DNA of 57,632 nt, from the NCBI RefSeq assembly GCF_001646785.1, contig NZ_LRRH01000231.1:1-57632 (forward strand). The letters run 5' to 3'. This DNA comes from Rhodococcus phenolicus (GTDB lineage: Bacteria > Actinomycetota > Actinomycetes > Mycobacteriales > Mycobacteriaceae). The translations under genes were made by a program, and so were the position numbers. Every line of letters starts with the position of its first letter. The first letter of the stretch is position 1. Of this stretch, positions 18,539-27,375 are shown piece by piece. The notes under the pieces were generated by a model. It saw only the letters and a program-made list of their open reading frames with translations, searched no databases and was not told the DNA's origin.

Positions 18539-19756
18539 TTACCGGACGATGTTGCGGTCGCGGAGATGGGAGATCTCGGCGTCGGTGAGGTCGAGGATCT
18601 CGGACAGCACTTCGCTGGTGTGCTGCCCGATCGGTGGTCCGAGGGTGTCGACGACCCCTTCCTCTCCTGAGAATCGAGGTACGGGTGCCTGCACGAGCAG
18701 GTCGCCGAGTTCGTCGTCGTCGACCCGCACGAACACCTTCCGCGCCTGCATCTGTTCGTCGGCGACGAGTTGCGCCACGTCGTAGACCGGTGCGGCGGCG
18801 ATCTCCTCGGCTTCGAACACGGCCATCGCCTCGTCGAGGGTCCGGCGTGAAACCCATTCGGCTACTGCCTCGTCCACCTCGGCCGAGCGCTTCAGCCGAC
18901 GTTGCGGATCGGTGAAGTCGGGGTCGTCGAGAAGGTCGGACCGCCCGATGGCCTTGAACACCCGCAGCGCGACGGTGGGAGCGCTGCCGGACATCGCGAG
19001 CCACCGGTCGTCGCTCGTGCGATAGGTGTTGCGGGGAGCCGAGATCTCCCAGCGGTTCCCGCTGCGGCGGGGGACAGCACCGGTCCGGTCGTAGGCGAGG
19101 AGCGACTGTTCGAGCAACCGGGCGAGCGGATCGACGAGGTTGATGTCGATGAGCTGCCCGCCGCCGTCGTGGACGTCGCGGTGGTACAGCGCCATCAGGA
19201 CGGCGTATGCGGCGTTGAGTGATGCGATACCGTCGGCGAGCATGAACGACGGCAGGGTGGGCGGGCCGTCGGATTCACCGGTGGTGTGGGCAAATCCGCT
19301 CATGGCTTCGCCGAGCGTTCCGAATCCGGGACGGGTGGACTTCGGCCCCGCCAGTCCGAATCCGGTGATGTGCAGCATCACCAGACCGGGGTTGACCGCG
19401 CGCAGCGCCTCGTAGTCCAGGCCCCAGCGGGTGAGGGTGTGCGGTCGCGTGTTCGCCACCACGACATCGCATTCGGAGGCGAGGCGACGCACGAGATCCT
19501 GGCCGTCGGCGGTGCGCAGATCGACGGCGACGGATCGTTTGTTGCGGCCGATGCTCTTCCACATCAGCCCGACACCTCCGTCCTGCACGCCCCAGCCCCG
19601 GATCGGGTCGCCACCCTGCGGTTGCTCGATCTTGATGACGTCGGCACCGAACTCGCCGAGATAGGTTGCCGCGAGTGGACCGGCCGCCAGTGTGGCCATG
19701 TCCAGGACGCGGAGGCCGCGCAGCATCGTGCCGCGTGCCGACGCGCTCTCAGGCAT
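18539..19756 (-). CDS. CaiB/BaiF family CoA-transferase (class III)
   Basis: A 405-residue family III CoA-transferase. Signatures include the N-terminal LRGLRVLDMATLAAGPLAATYLGEFGADVIKIE, NKRSVAVDLRT, and FGTLGEAMSGFAHTTGESDGPP; the catalytic aspartate lies in the following MLADGIASLNAAY segment, as in formyl-CoA transferases. ATG 19756 overlaps the end of the monooxygenase gene by 8 bases, so the genes are translationally coupled. It would attach CoA to an organic acid released by the upstream oxygenase before cleavage by the CitE-like lyase. That pathway order is inferred from gene order only. Confidence 0.88.
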   Translation of the reverse strand: MPESASARGTMLRGLRVLDMATLAAGPLAATYLGEFGADVIKIEQPQGGDPIRGWGVQDGGVGLMWKSIGRNKRSVAVDLRTADGQDLVRRLASECDVVVANTRPHTLTRWGLDYEALRAVNPGLVMLHITGFGLAGPKSTRPGFGTLGEAMSGFAHTTGESDGPPTLPSFMLADGIASLNAAYAVLMALYHRDVHDGGGQLIDINLVDPLARLLEQSLLAYDRTGAVPRRSGNRWEISAPRNTYRTSDDRWLAMSGSAPTVALRVFKAIGRSDLLDDPDFTDPQRRLKRSAEVDEAVAEWVSRRTLDEAMAVFEAEEIAAAPVYDVAQLVADEQMQARKVFVRVDDDELGDLLVQAPVPRFSGEEGVVDTLGPPIGQHTSEVLSEILDLTDAEISHLRDRNIVR

Positions 19757-21155
19757 GCTGGGCCACCTTCTCGCCGGTCGCGACCGGTGCGTCGTGGCCG
19801 GCGCCGAAGATGTTCTCGGGCCGTTCCAGGCCGAGATTCTCCCGCAGTGTGGTGCCGGTGTAGTTCTCCCGCACGAGTCCGCGGGAGCGGAGCTCGGGGA
19901 CGACCAGGCGCACGAAGTCCTCGAAAGCGCCGGGGAAATGCGTTGCGGCGATGACGAATCCGTCGCACGAACGGGACCGGAACCACTGCTCCATCTGCTC
20001 GGCGATCTGCGGGCCGGTGCCTACGAAGCGGGGACCCTGGAGCAGGGTGGCGCGGTGGTTGGCGAGCACGCGCAGTGTCAGTTCCTGATCGCCGATGTGC
20101 CGCTTGACGCCCTGAACGAGGCCGCGGATGCCGGAAACCTGATCGATGAGTTCGTCGGTGACGACGTCGTCGAGGCTGTGTCCGGAGAAGTCGTAGTTGG
20201 TGACCTCCGACAGCAGCGTGAGCGACGCCTGCGGGTGGACGAGGTCGTGAAGGAAGATGTTCTCCTTCTCCCGTGCGATCTGCTCGGTCTCGCCGGGGAT
20301 GACGTAGACCATCGGGAGGATGCGCACCGAATCGGCATCGCGACCGTGCTCACCGATCAGGGCCTTCTGGTCGGCGTAGTGCTCGGCCGCGACGGACTGG
20401 CTCGGGTCGCCGGTGAAGATGAGGTCCGCCCACTTGGCGGCGAACTGCCGGCCGCGACCGGATTGGCCGGCCTGGATGAGGACTGGCCGGCCCTGCGGGG
20501 TGCGGGGCACTGTGAGCGGCCCCTGCACATCGAAGAACTCGCCGTGGTGGTCGAGTGTGTGCACCTTGGCCGGGTCGGCGAAGATGCCGGAGGCACGGTC
20601 GGCCACGACGGCGCCGTCCTCCCACGAATCCCACAGCTTGGCGACGACTTCCACGAATTCCTCGGCGCGGTCGTAACGCTTGTCGTGTTCGAAGTGCTGG
20701 TCGACTCCGAAGTTCCGCGCTTCGGCGTCGTTGACGGAGGTGACGACGTTCCAGGCGGCGCGTCCGCCGCTGAGGTGGTCCAGGCTCGCGAAGGTGCGTG
20801 CCACGTGGAACGGCTGGTGGTACGTGGTCGAATAGGTCGCACCGAGACCGAGGTGGCTGGTGGCGGCTGCTGCGGCGCCGAGGATCGCGGTGAGGTCGAG
20901 CTTGACGGGCCGCGCGCCGTATCGGACGGCGTCGTCGACGGAGTTGCCGTAGATGCCGGGCATCGCGAGGCGGTCGTCGAAGAACATCAGGTCGAAGCGG
21001 CCTTCTTCGAGGACGCGCGCGATGCGCTGGTAGTAGGCCAGGTCCAGGTAGTCCTGCGCGGAATGCGGGTAGCGCCACGACCCCGAGTAGACCGAGACGT
21101 TGCTCGCCTGCATGAACGCCACAAGCGTCATCTGATCGGTTCGGTTGTCCGACAT
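19749..21155 (-). CDS. Flavin-dependent monooxygenase, NtaA/SnaA/DszA group (LLM family)
   Basis: A 468-residue luciferase-like enzyme using reduced FMN and O2. The start at ATG 21155 gives MSDNRTDQMTLVAFMQASN, matching the NtaA/DszA N-terminus. Diagnostic stretches are FDDRLAMPGIYGN, GLGATYSTTYHQPFHVARTFASLDHLSGGRAAWNVVTS, and RPVLIQAGQSGRGRQFAAKWADLIF. Family members open nitrilotriacetate, sulfones or pristinamycin precursors. A separate flavin reductase (22497-21982) would supply FMNH2. It is first in the operon with a CoA-transferase and CitE-like lyase, and divergent from a GntR gene. The substrate is unknown. Confidence 0.88.
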   Translation of the reverse strand: MSDNRTDQMTLVAFMQASNVSVYSGSWRYPHSAQDYLDLAYYQRIARVLEEGRFDLMFFDDRLAMPGIYGNSVDDAVRYGARPVKLDLTAILGAAAAATSHLGLGATYSTTYHQPFHVARTFASLDHLSGGRAAWNVVTSVNDAEARNFGVDQHFEHDKRYDRAEEFVEVVAKLWDSWEDGAVVADRASGIFADPAKVHTLDHHGEFFDVQGPLTVPRTPQGRPVLIQAGQSGRGRQFAAKWADLIFTGDPSQSVAAEHYADQKALIGEHGRDADSVRILPMVYVIPGETEQIAREKENIFLHDLVHPQASLTLLSEVTNYDFSGHSLDDVVTDELIDQVSGIRGLVQGVKRHIGDQELTLRVLANHRATLLQGPRFVGTGPQIAEQMEQWFRSRSCDGFVIAATHFPGAFEDFVRLVVPELRSRGLVRENYTGTTLRENLGLERPENIFGAGHDAPVATGEKVAQHA

Positions 21156-21182
21156 GGTGGGGATCCCCTCGCTTGATGAGCA

Positions 21183-21197
21183 TATCTGTTGGTGACT
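21183..21197 (+). promoter_or_regulatory. Candidate GntR operator, copy 1
   Basis: TATCTGTTGGTGACT lies between the divergent monooxygenase and GntR genes. A near-identical copy (13 of 15 bases) sits on the opposite strand in the second divergent promoter at 22509-22523. The copy here is flanked by ATATC/GATAT arms (21182-21202) that could form a dyad. Assignment to the GntR protein encoded next door is inferred. Confidence 0.5.
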
Positions 21198-21260
21198 GAT
21201 ATATTTAATCGGCGGTGATAGATTGTCAAGGCCGAGAGGGGCTGTTTCGAGAGGGGCGCG

Positions 21261-21971
21261 ATGACCGACGTCGACAAGGGGCCGTGGACCGTCGGTGAGC
21301 CGCTCGAGGCGGTGCCCGAGAAGAAGACCGGCCGCGAGCGCGCTGCCGAGGTCCTGCGGCACCGCATCCTGTCGGGCGACCTGTCGCCCGGCGATCGCAT
21401 CGACCTCGACGCGGTCGCGGCCGAGTTCGGGACCAGCCGCACCCCCGTGCGGGAAGCGTGTCTGACGCTGGCCCAGGAAGGGCTCGTACGGGTCGCGCAG
21501 CGCAGCGGTGTCACGGTCATCGGCGTCTCGCCGGACACGATCGTCGAGAACTTCGCGCTGATGGCGGCGCTGTCGGGGGTCGCCGCGCAGTGGGCGGCGG
21601 GGAAGATCGACGAGCGGCAATTGCTCCGCGTGCGCGAACTGCACCGGGAGATCCGGGTGGCCGCAGCGGCGGGCGACGACATCGCCACCCTGAACTGGCT
21701 CTTCCATCGCGAGATCAACAAGTCGTGCGGATCGCTGCGCCTGCAATCGATGCTCGGCGACGCCGGCCGCATGATTCCCCAGCGCTATTTCGAGCTGTTC
21801 CCCGAGCGTGTCCCGTGCAGCCTCGACGAGCACGACGCGCTGATCGGTGCGCTCGCACGGGGTGACGGAGCCGAAGCACGGCGGATCACCGAGCAGCACT
21901 TCGCAGGCGCGTCCCAGATGCTCAGCACCTACATCGCGCAGGCCGCCCGCAACAGCGCTGCCACGGGGTGA
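21261..21971 (+). CDS. GntR-family regulator (FadR-type, FCD domain)
   Basis: A 236-residue regulator. The winged helix is typical (RAAEVLRHRILSGDLSPGDRIDLDAVAAEFGTSRTPVREACLTLAQEGLV), followed by an all-helical FCD domain that normally binds a carboxylic acid through a metal centre (FHREINKSCGS, DEHDALIGALARGD, ITEQHF). ATG 21261 follows a GAGAGGGG ribosome site. It lies between two divergent catabolic promoters that share an operator-like element, so it probably controls the whole 17.6-23.5 kb block. The inducer is probably the acid substrate or a CoA intermediate. Confidence 0.88.
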   Translation: MTDVDKGPWTVGEPLEAVPEKKTGRERAAEVLRHRILSGDLSPGDRIDLDAVAAEFGTSRTPVREACLTLAQEGLVRVAQRSGVTVIGVSPDTIVENFALMAALSGVAAQWAAGKIDERQLLRVRELHREIRVAAAAGDDIATLNWLFHREINKSCGSLRLQSMLGDAGRMIPQRYFELFPERVPCSLDEHDALIGALARGDGAEARRITEQHFAGASQMLSTYIAQAARNSAATG

Positions 21972-21981
21972 CCTCCCGGCT

Positions 21982-22497
21982 TCAGCCCAGTTTCGACCGG
22001 TCGTCCAGGCCGTGCCAGGTCCGGTCGTGATACACGAGCGGCGTCCGTGCGGGCTCGCCGTCGACGCCGGGACCTGCGGCTTCGAGTGCCTGTGCGATGA
22101 GCACGCACGAGGTTCCGGCCCGTACCCGCTGGGCGACGCGTGCCCGGATCCGGACGCGCGCCTGGGGGAAGTACGCCTCGCCTGTGGGTAGCCGGCGCCA
22201 CAACGCCGTGTCGGCGAAGCGGTCGATGCCACTGCTCGCCCCCAGTTTCGCCAGGTGGCGCTCGTCGGCCCCGAGCAGGTGAATCACCACCGTGTCGGCG
22301 CAGCGCAGTGTCGGCGCACTCGATGAGGCATCGGAGACGGAGAACATCAGCATCGGCGGGTCGACGCTCACCGACGACACCGAGGTGGCCGTCAGTGCGA
22401 CCGGCCCGGTCCCCGCATCGGCCGTGATGAGCGCGACTCCGGCGGGGTGCAAACGGAATGCGGCGGTGAAGCGGCCGGGGGTTGCAGTCGTGAACAC
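21982..22497 (-). CDS. Flavin reductase, HpaC/NtaB-like
   Basis: A 171-residue FMN-binding split-barrel protein from GTG 22497. Its pattern follows the flavin reductase domain: FRLHPAGVALITAD, then VALTATSVSSVSVDPPMLMFSVSDASSS, and a VIHLLGADERHLA segment. These proteins pass reduced flavin to LLM-type monooxygenases, and the candidate partner is encoded 830 bases away on the same strand. The gene ends just after the convergent GntR gene. The N-terminus abuts the AT-rich divergent promoter that holds operator copy 2. Confidence 0.85.
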   Translation of the reverse strand: MFTTATPGRFTAAFRLHPAGVALITADAGTGPVALTATSVSSVSVDPPMLMFSVSDASSSAPTLRCADTVVIHLLGADERHLAKLGASSGIDRFADTALWRRLPTGEAYFPQARVRIRARVAQRVRAGTSCVLIAQALEAAGPGVDGEPARTPLVYHDRTWHGLDDRSKLG

Positions 22498-22508
22498 ATC
22501 CGTATTTT

Positions 22509-22523
22509 AATCACAAACAGATA
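22509..22523 (-). promoter_or_regulatory. Candidate GntR operator, copy 2
   Basis: Read on the minus strand this is TATCTGTTTGTGATT, differing from copy 1 (21183-21197) at two bases. It sits in the 62-base AT-rich gap between the divergent flavin reductase and CitE-like copy 2 genes, where it could silence both. Confidence 0.5.
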
Positions 22524-22559
22524 CATCAGTACAGCGCAGGTATACGAAAGGGTCTCCCT

Positions 22560-23519
22560 ATGAGCACCAGAACGATCCGCCCACGGCGCAGCACCCTCGC
22601 GGTGCCCGGATCCAACCCGAAGATGATCGACAAGGCCCGCTCGCTCGACGTCGACGCCGTGTTCCTCGATCTCGAGGACGCATGTGCCCCGAACGCGAAG
22701 GCGGAAGGCCGCAAGATCATCGTCGAATCCCTCCGTGAGGGCGGGTTCGACGGCAAGATCCGCACGGTCCGCGTCAACGACTGGACCACGCCGTGGACCT
22801 ACCGTGACGTCGTCGACGTGGTCGAGGGGGCCGGCGACGCGCTCGACTGCATCATGCTCCCGAAAGTCCAGGACGCAGCACAGGTTCGGGCCCTCGACAT
22901 GCTGCTCACGCAGATCGAGAAGTCCACCGGACTCGACGTCGGTCGCATCGGCATCGAAGCGCAGATCGAAACCGCGGCAGGGCTGATCGCGTTGAACGAG
23001 ATCGCCCAGGCCAGCGACCGCATCGAGACCCTGATCTTCGGACCTGCGGACTTCATGGCCTCGATCCAGATGAAATCGCTCGTCGTCGGCGAACAACCGC
23101 CCGGATACGACGTCGGCGACGCCTACCACCACATCCTCATGACGATCCTCATGGCCGCGCGCGCCCACGGACTGCAGGCCATCGACGGCCCCTACCTGCA
23201 GATCCGGGACGTCGACGCGTTCCGCCGGTCCGCGCAACGCACCGCCGCGCTCGGCTTCGACGGTAAGTGGGTGCTGCATCCGACGCAGGTAGAGGTGATC
23301 AACGAGGTATTCAGCCCCGGGCAGGCGGATTTCGACCACGCCGAGAACATCCTCGACGCATACGAATGGTGCACCTCCGAGGCAGGCGGATCCCGGGGTG
23401 CGGCGATGCTCGGCGACGAGATGATCGACGAGGCGTCCCGCAAGATGGCACTCGTCATCTCCGGAAAGGGACGCGCCGCGGGCATGACCAGAACGTCGGG
23501 GTGGCAACCGCCGGAGTGA
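22560..23519 (+). CDS. HpcH/HpaI-fold CoA ester lyase (CitE-like), copy 2
   Basis: A 319-residue TIM-barrel lyase of the citryl/malyl-CoA lyase group: STLAVPGSNPKMIDKA, VFLDLEDACAPNAK, CIMLPKVQDAAQ, IEAQIETAAGL, and GKWVLHPTQVEVINEVFSP. It is clearly divergent from copy 1 and belongs to the branch with the RSTLAVPGSNP start, like CoA lyases with malyl- or citramalyl-CoA activity. ATG 22560 follows a GAAAGGG ribosome site. It is transcribed away from the flavin reductase from a shared promoter. Two lyases in one regulon suggest two cleavage steps or two substrates. Confidence 0.86.
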   Translation: MSTRTIRPRRSTLAVPGSNPKMIDKARSLDVDAVFLDLEDACAPNAKAEGRKIIVESLREGGFDGKIRTVRVNDWTTPWTYRDVVDVVEGAGDALDCIMLPKVQDAAQVRALDMLLTQIEKSTGLDVGRIGIEAQIETAAGLIALNEIAQASDRIETLIFGPADFMASIQMKSLVVGEQPPGYDVGDAYHHILMTILMAARAHGLQAIDGPYLQIRDVDAFRRSAQRTAALGFDGKWVLHPTQVEVINEVFSPGQADFDHAENILDAYEWCTSEAGGSRGAAMLGDEMIDEASRKMALVISGKGRAAGMTRTSGWQPPE

Positions 23520-23580
23520 CGCGATCGACCGATCCGTCGCGACCAGCACCGGATTCGCCGGAGCGGGCCGAAGGGGGACG

Positions 23581-23622
23581 CGCCCCGGGGTACGAGCGGT
23601 GAACGACGCTGCCCCCGGGGCG
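23581..23622. terminator. Hairpin between convergent CitE-like copy 2 and prpC
   Basis: CGCCCCGGGG at 23581-23590 pairs with CCCCGGGGCG at 23613-23622 around a 22-base loop. It lies in the 117-base gap between convergent stops, with no U-tract. Confidence 0.6.
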
Positions 23623-23636
23623 CTGCTCGGTGGGCG

Positions 23637-24788
23637 TCAGGCCACGACGGACCGTTGCGGGACGCCGGTGTATTCGCTGAGCGGGCGGATCAGGGCGTTG
23701 GATGCGCCCTGCTCGATGATGTGCGCCGTCCACCCGGTGATCCGGCTCATGACGAAGATCGGGGTGAACACTTCGATGTCGAAGCCCATCAGGTAATAGG
23801 CCGGCCCGGTGGGGAAGTCGAGGTTCGGCTCGATTCCGGTGGCATCACCCATGGTCTTCTCGAGGATGTCGTACATCCGCACCCACTTTTCGTCACCGGT
23901 GTGGGCGGCGACGTCGAGGAAGGCCTTCTTCATCGTCGGCACCCGGGAGTCGCCGTTCTTGTACACCCGGTGACCGAATCCCATCACCTTCTCCTTGCGG
24001 GAAAGTTTGCCGCGCATCCACTCCTCCGCGCATTCGGGTTCGCCGATCTCGAGCATGTCGTGCATCACGGCCTCGTTCGCGCCGCCGTGCAGGGGACCCT
24101 TGAGGGTGCCGATCGCGGCGGTGACGGCGCTGTAGATGTCCGAGAGGGTGGAGGTGACGACCCGAGCGGCGAACGTGGATGCATTGAAACTGTGCTCCGC
24201 ATACAGGATCAGCGAGACCTCGAACGCCTTCACGATCTGCGCATCCGGCACCTTCCCGAAGCACATGTTCAGGAAGTTCTCGGCGAACCCGAGCGAGTGG
24301 TGCGGAGCGATCGGGTCCTGGCCGTGACGCCGGCGATGGTCGGCCGCGACGATCGTCGGCAGCACGGCCATCATGCGAAGTGCCTTCTCGTGGTTGGCCT
24401 TCGGATCATTGTCCCATTCCTGCGGATCCTCGGCGCCGAGGTAGCTGATCGCGGTGCGCACCACGTCCATCGGATGGCAGTTCTCGGGCATCTTCGCCAC
24501 CAGCGCCAGCAGGGACCGGTCGGCACGCCGGTTCGCGCGCTCGCGCTGACAGAACAGTTCGAGCTGCGCAACGGTGGGTAGTTCGCCGTTCCACAGCAGG
24601 TAGGCGACCTGTTCGAAACTGCAGTGTTCGGCGAGATCCTGGACCGCGTAACCGCGGTAGGTCAGCGAATTCGTCTCGGGCACCACCTTCGAGATTGCGG
24701 TGGTGTCGACGACGACGCCGGCCAGGCCCTTGTAGATGGTGGGGACAGCGGTTTCGGTCATCCCCGAACGGTAGTGAGACTGTGTCAT
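23637..24788 (-). CDS. prpC: 2-methylcitrate synthase
   Basis: A 383-residue citrate-synthase-family enzyme condensing propionyl-CoA with oxaloacetate to 2-methylcitrate. The actinobacterial PrpC start is present (YKGLAGVVVDTTAISKV), as are the catalytic His regions LHGGANEAVMHDML and GFGHRVYKNGDSRVP and the conserved DFPTGPAYYLMG. I start it at ATG 24788, preceded by GAGGAG and overlapping the prpB stop. It is third in the prpD-prpB-prpC operon. Some citrate synthase side activity is common in these enzymes. Confidence 0.93.
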   Translation of the reverse strand: MTQSHYRSGMTETAVPTIYKGLAGVVVDTTAISKVVPETNSLTYRGYAVQDLAEHCSFEQVAYLLWNGELPTVAQLELFCQRERANRRADRSLLALVAKMPENCHPMDVVRTAISYLGAEDPQEWDNDPKANHEKALRMMAVLPTIVAADHRRRHGQDPIAPHHSLGFAENFLNMCFGKVPDAQIVKAFEVSLILYAEHSFNASTFAARVVTSTLSDIYSAVTAAIGTLKGPLHGGANEAVMHDMLEIGEPECAEEWMRGKLSRKEKVMGFGHRVYKNGDSRVPTMKKAFLDVAAHTGDEKWVRMYDILEKTMGDATGIEPNLDFPTGPAYYLMGFDIEVFTPIFVMSRITGWTAHIIEQGASNALIRPLSEYTGVPQRSVVA

Positions 24789-25726
24789 CACTGGCTCCTC
24801 GAGAGGGTGAAGTTGAAGACTCCGGAGTCGAACTCGTTGTAGCGCTCGTATTCGAGCAATTCGTACAGCCGTGACCGCGTCTGCATCTCGCCGAGGAGGG
24901 TCTCCTGGGTGCCTTCCTCGTGGATCACCCGCAGGCCGCGCTCGATCGCGCCCATCGCCAACCGCAGGGTCGTGACCGGGTAGATCACCGCGTTGTAGCC
25001 GATGCTCTCGAGCGCCTGTGCCGGGATGAGCTGGGACTTGCCGAACTCGGTCATGTTCGCCAGCAGTGGGATATCCACCGCCGCACGGAACTTCTCGAAA
25101 TCGGCACGGGTGTGCAGCGCCTCGGTGAAGATCAGGTCGGCTCCGGCGTCCGCGTAGGCCTTCGCCCGTTCGATCGCTGCATCGATGCCGCCATTGCCGG
25201 AGGCGGTCGTGTCACAGATGCCGGCCGCATCGGTGCGGGCACAGATCACGAAGTTCGGATCCCGCCGTGCGGAGACCGCGGCGCGCAGTCGGCGAACCAT
25301 TTCGTCGGTCGGAACGATGGACTTGCCGTCGAGGTGTCCGCAGCGCTTGGGATTGACCTGGTCCTCGAGGTGCAGGCCGGCGAGACCGGCGTCCTCGAAG
25401 ACCGTCACGGTGCGGGCCGCCGACATCGGCTCACCGAATCCGGTGTCCGCGTCCACCAGCACGGGAAGGTCCGTGGAACGAGCGATCTGGGCGCTGTGTG
25501 CGGCGACCTCGGTGAGTGTGGTCAGGCCGATGTCCGGCAGACCGAGAGCGGCCGAGAACGCGCCGCCCGAGACGTACACGCCTTCGAACCCGATCTCCTG
25601 GATGAGCTTGGCGGTCAGCGGATTGATGGCGCCCGGGAGCCGAGTGATCTTTCCCGAGGCCAGCGACGCACGGAATGCACTGCGCTTGTCGGCCGCGGAG
25701 GTCGTGGCGGAAATGAGACCGGACAT
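24788..25726 (-). CDS. prpB: 2-methylisocitrate lyase
   Basis: A 312-residue isocitrate-lyase-superfamily enzyme splitting 2-methylisocitrate into pyruvate and succinate. Hallmarks are YVSGGAFSAALGLPDIGL, the metal loop VDADTGFGEP, the catalytic KRCGHLDGK loop, and NMTEFGKS. Start at ATG 25726, one base after the prpD stop; its stop overlaps prpC. It completes the methylcitrate cycle that detoxifies propionyl-CoA from odd-chain fatty acids, cholesterol or branched amino acids. Confidence 0.95.
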   Translation of the reverse strand: MSGLISATTSAADKRSAFRASLASGKITRLPGAINPLTAKLIQEIGFEGVYVSGGAFSAALGLPDIGLTTLTEVAAHSAQIARSTDLPVLVDADTGFGEPMSAARTVTVFEDAGLAGLHLEDQVNPKRCGHLDGKSIVPTDEMVRRLRAAVSARRDPNFVICARTDAAGICDTTASGNGGIDAAIERAKAYADAGADLIFTEALHTRADFEKFRAAVDIPLLANMTEFGKSQLIPAQALESIGYNAVIYPVTTLRLAMGAIERGLRVIHEEGTQETLLGEMQTRSRLYELLEYERYNEFDSGVFNFTLSRSQ

Positions 25727-25727
25727 C

Positions 25728-27230
25728 TCAGAACAGTCCCTTCGGCGACTTCGGTGCGCGGGCGAGAATCTCGTCGGACACGGTGAACGTGAGCTGGTTC
25801 AGCTCCCCGGCCGCCAGTTCGGGAGTGCGCTGAGCGGCGTCGAGGAAACGGTCCTGCTCGGCCGGTGCGACGACACCCTCGGCGAGGGTGCGGAACTTGA
25901 CGATGTACTGGTCGCGGGCGAACGGCCGTGCACCCAGCGGATGCGCGTCGGCGATCGCGAGTTCGTCGACGATCACCTCACCGCTCTTCAACGTGACCTC
26001 GGCGCGGGCGCCGAAGGCCTTCTCGTCCGGGTCGGTGGAGTGGTAGCGGCGGGTCCACTCCGGATCCTCGGCGGTGGAGATCTTGCGCCACAGCTCGATC
26101 GTGTCCGGCCGCTGTGCCCGTTCGGGTGCGTAGGAACGCTCGTGGTGCCAGGTTCCGTCCTGCAGCGCGACGGCGAAGATGTACATCACCGAGTGGTCGA
26201 GGGTTTCGCGGCTGGCCTGCGGGTCGAACTTCTGCGGATCGTTCGATCCTGTGCCGATGACGACGTGCGTGTGGTGGCTGGTGTGCAGCACGATCGACGC
26301 GATCTGATCCAGGTCGCCGATGCGCTCGCGCATCCGGCGGGCAAGGTCGATCGGTGCCTGGCTCTGGTACTCGGCCGAATGCTCCTTGGTGTAGGTGTCG
26401 AGGATGGCCCGTTTGGCCTCACCCGGACCGGGCAGCGGCACATGGTATTCGGCGTTCGGTCCGCCGAGCAGCCACGCGATGACACCGTCCTCGCCTTCCC
26501 AGATCGGCGACGGCGCGCTCTCGCCGCGCAATGCCCGGTCGACGGCCTCGACGGCCATCTTCCCGGCGAAGGCCGGTGCGTACGCCTTCCAGCTCGAGAT
26601 CTCGCCCTTGCGGGACTGGCGGGTCGCGGTCGTGGTGTGCAGTGCCTGTCCGATCGCCTGGTAGACGGTGCCGGTGTCGAGGCCGAGGAGCGTGCCGATG
26701 CCGGCTGCGGCGGAGGGCCCGAGGTGGGCGACATGGTCGATCTTGTGTTCGTGCAGGCAGATCGCACGCACCAAATCGACCTGGATCTCGTAACCGGTGG
26801 CCAGGCCGCGGATCAGCTCCGCACCGCTGCGGCCGGTGTGCTGGGCGACAGCAAGGATCGACGGGATGTTGTCGCCGGGGTGCGAGTACTCCGCCGCGAG
26901 GAACGTGTCGTGGAAGTCGAGCTCGCGTACCGCGACCCCGTTCGCCCATGCTGCCCACTCGGGCGAGAATGTACCGCCGACGCCGAACACCGTGGAGCCG
27001 GGGGAGTAGGGATGGGCCAGTGCCTGAGCGCGAGCGTTGGAGACCGGACGCCGGGTGACCGACGCTGCGGCGACAGCCGCGTTGTCGATGATCCGGTTGA
27101 CGATCATCTCCTCGGTGTCCTTCGGCACCTCGACCGCATCGGTGGCGACCTCGGCGATCTTCCACGCGAGATGTTCGTGCTCGGGGAAATCTTCGGTGGA
27201 GCGATGAGTGCGGACGAGATGGGTTTTCAC
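25728..27230 (-). CDS. prpD: 2-methylcitrate dehydratase
   Basis: A 500-residue MmgE/PrpD enzyme converting 2-methylcitrate to 2-methyl-cis-aconitate. I start it at GTG 27230 ([16 protein letters not shown]) because a GGAGG site lies just upstream; the longer open frame would run through the promoter. Family stretches include [43 protein letters not shown], and [17 protein letters not shown]. It is the first gene of prpDBC, divergent from prpR, which presumably activates it when propionyl-CoA accumulates. Confidence 0.94.
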   Translation of the reverse strand: MKTHLVRTHRSTEDFPEHEHLAWKIAEVATDAVEVPKDTEEMIVNRIIDNAAVAAASVTRRPVSNARAQALAHPYSPGSTVFGVGGTFSPEWAAWANGVAVRELDFHDTFLAAEYSHPGDNIPSILAVAQHTGRSGAELIRGLATGYEIQVDLVRAICLHEHKIDHVAHLGPSAAAGIGTLLGLDTGTVYQAIGQALHTTTATRQSRKGEISSWKAYAPAFAGKMAVEAVDRALRGESAPSPIWEGEDGVIAWLLGGPNAEYHVPLPGPGEAKRAILDTYTKEHSAEYQSQAPIDLARRMRERIGDLDQIASIVLHTSHHTHVVIGTGSNDPQKFDPQASRETLDHSVMYIFAVALQDGTWHHERSYAPERAQRPDTIELWRKISTAEDPEWTRRYHSTDPDEKAFGARAEVTLKSGEVIVDELAIADAHPLGARPFARDQYIVKFRTLAEGVVAPAEQDRFLDAAQRTPELAAGELNQLTFTVSDEILARAPKSPKGLF

Positions 27231-27331
27231 GGCGAACCTCCAACTGACAACTGGGTTGCTTAGCAGGTTATGCAGGCCATGTGAACTGGGAAATGCCTTG
27301 CAGATGAGGATTTCTGCGGATCCGATCCGGT

Positions 27332-27352
27332 GAATCTGCAAATATTGCGAAA
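27332..27352. promoter_or_regulatory. Candidate PrpR binding site
   Basis: Between prpD and prpR, the minus strand reads TTTCGCAATATTTGCAGA, two TTTnGCA-like half-sites reminiscent of the RamB/PrpR (TTTGCAAA-type) motifs known in corynebacteria and mycobacteria. It ends 23 bases before the prpR start, consistent with autoregulation, and is about 100 bases from prpD. Confidence 0.5.
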
Positions 27353-27375
27353 GTCGGAATTGCTAGATTCAGCGC

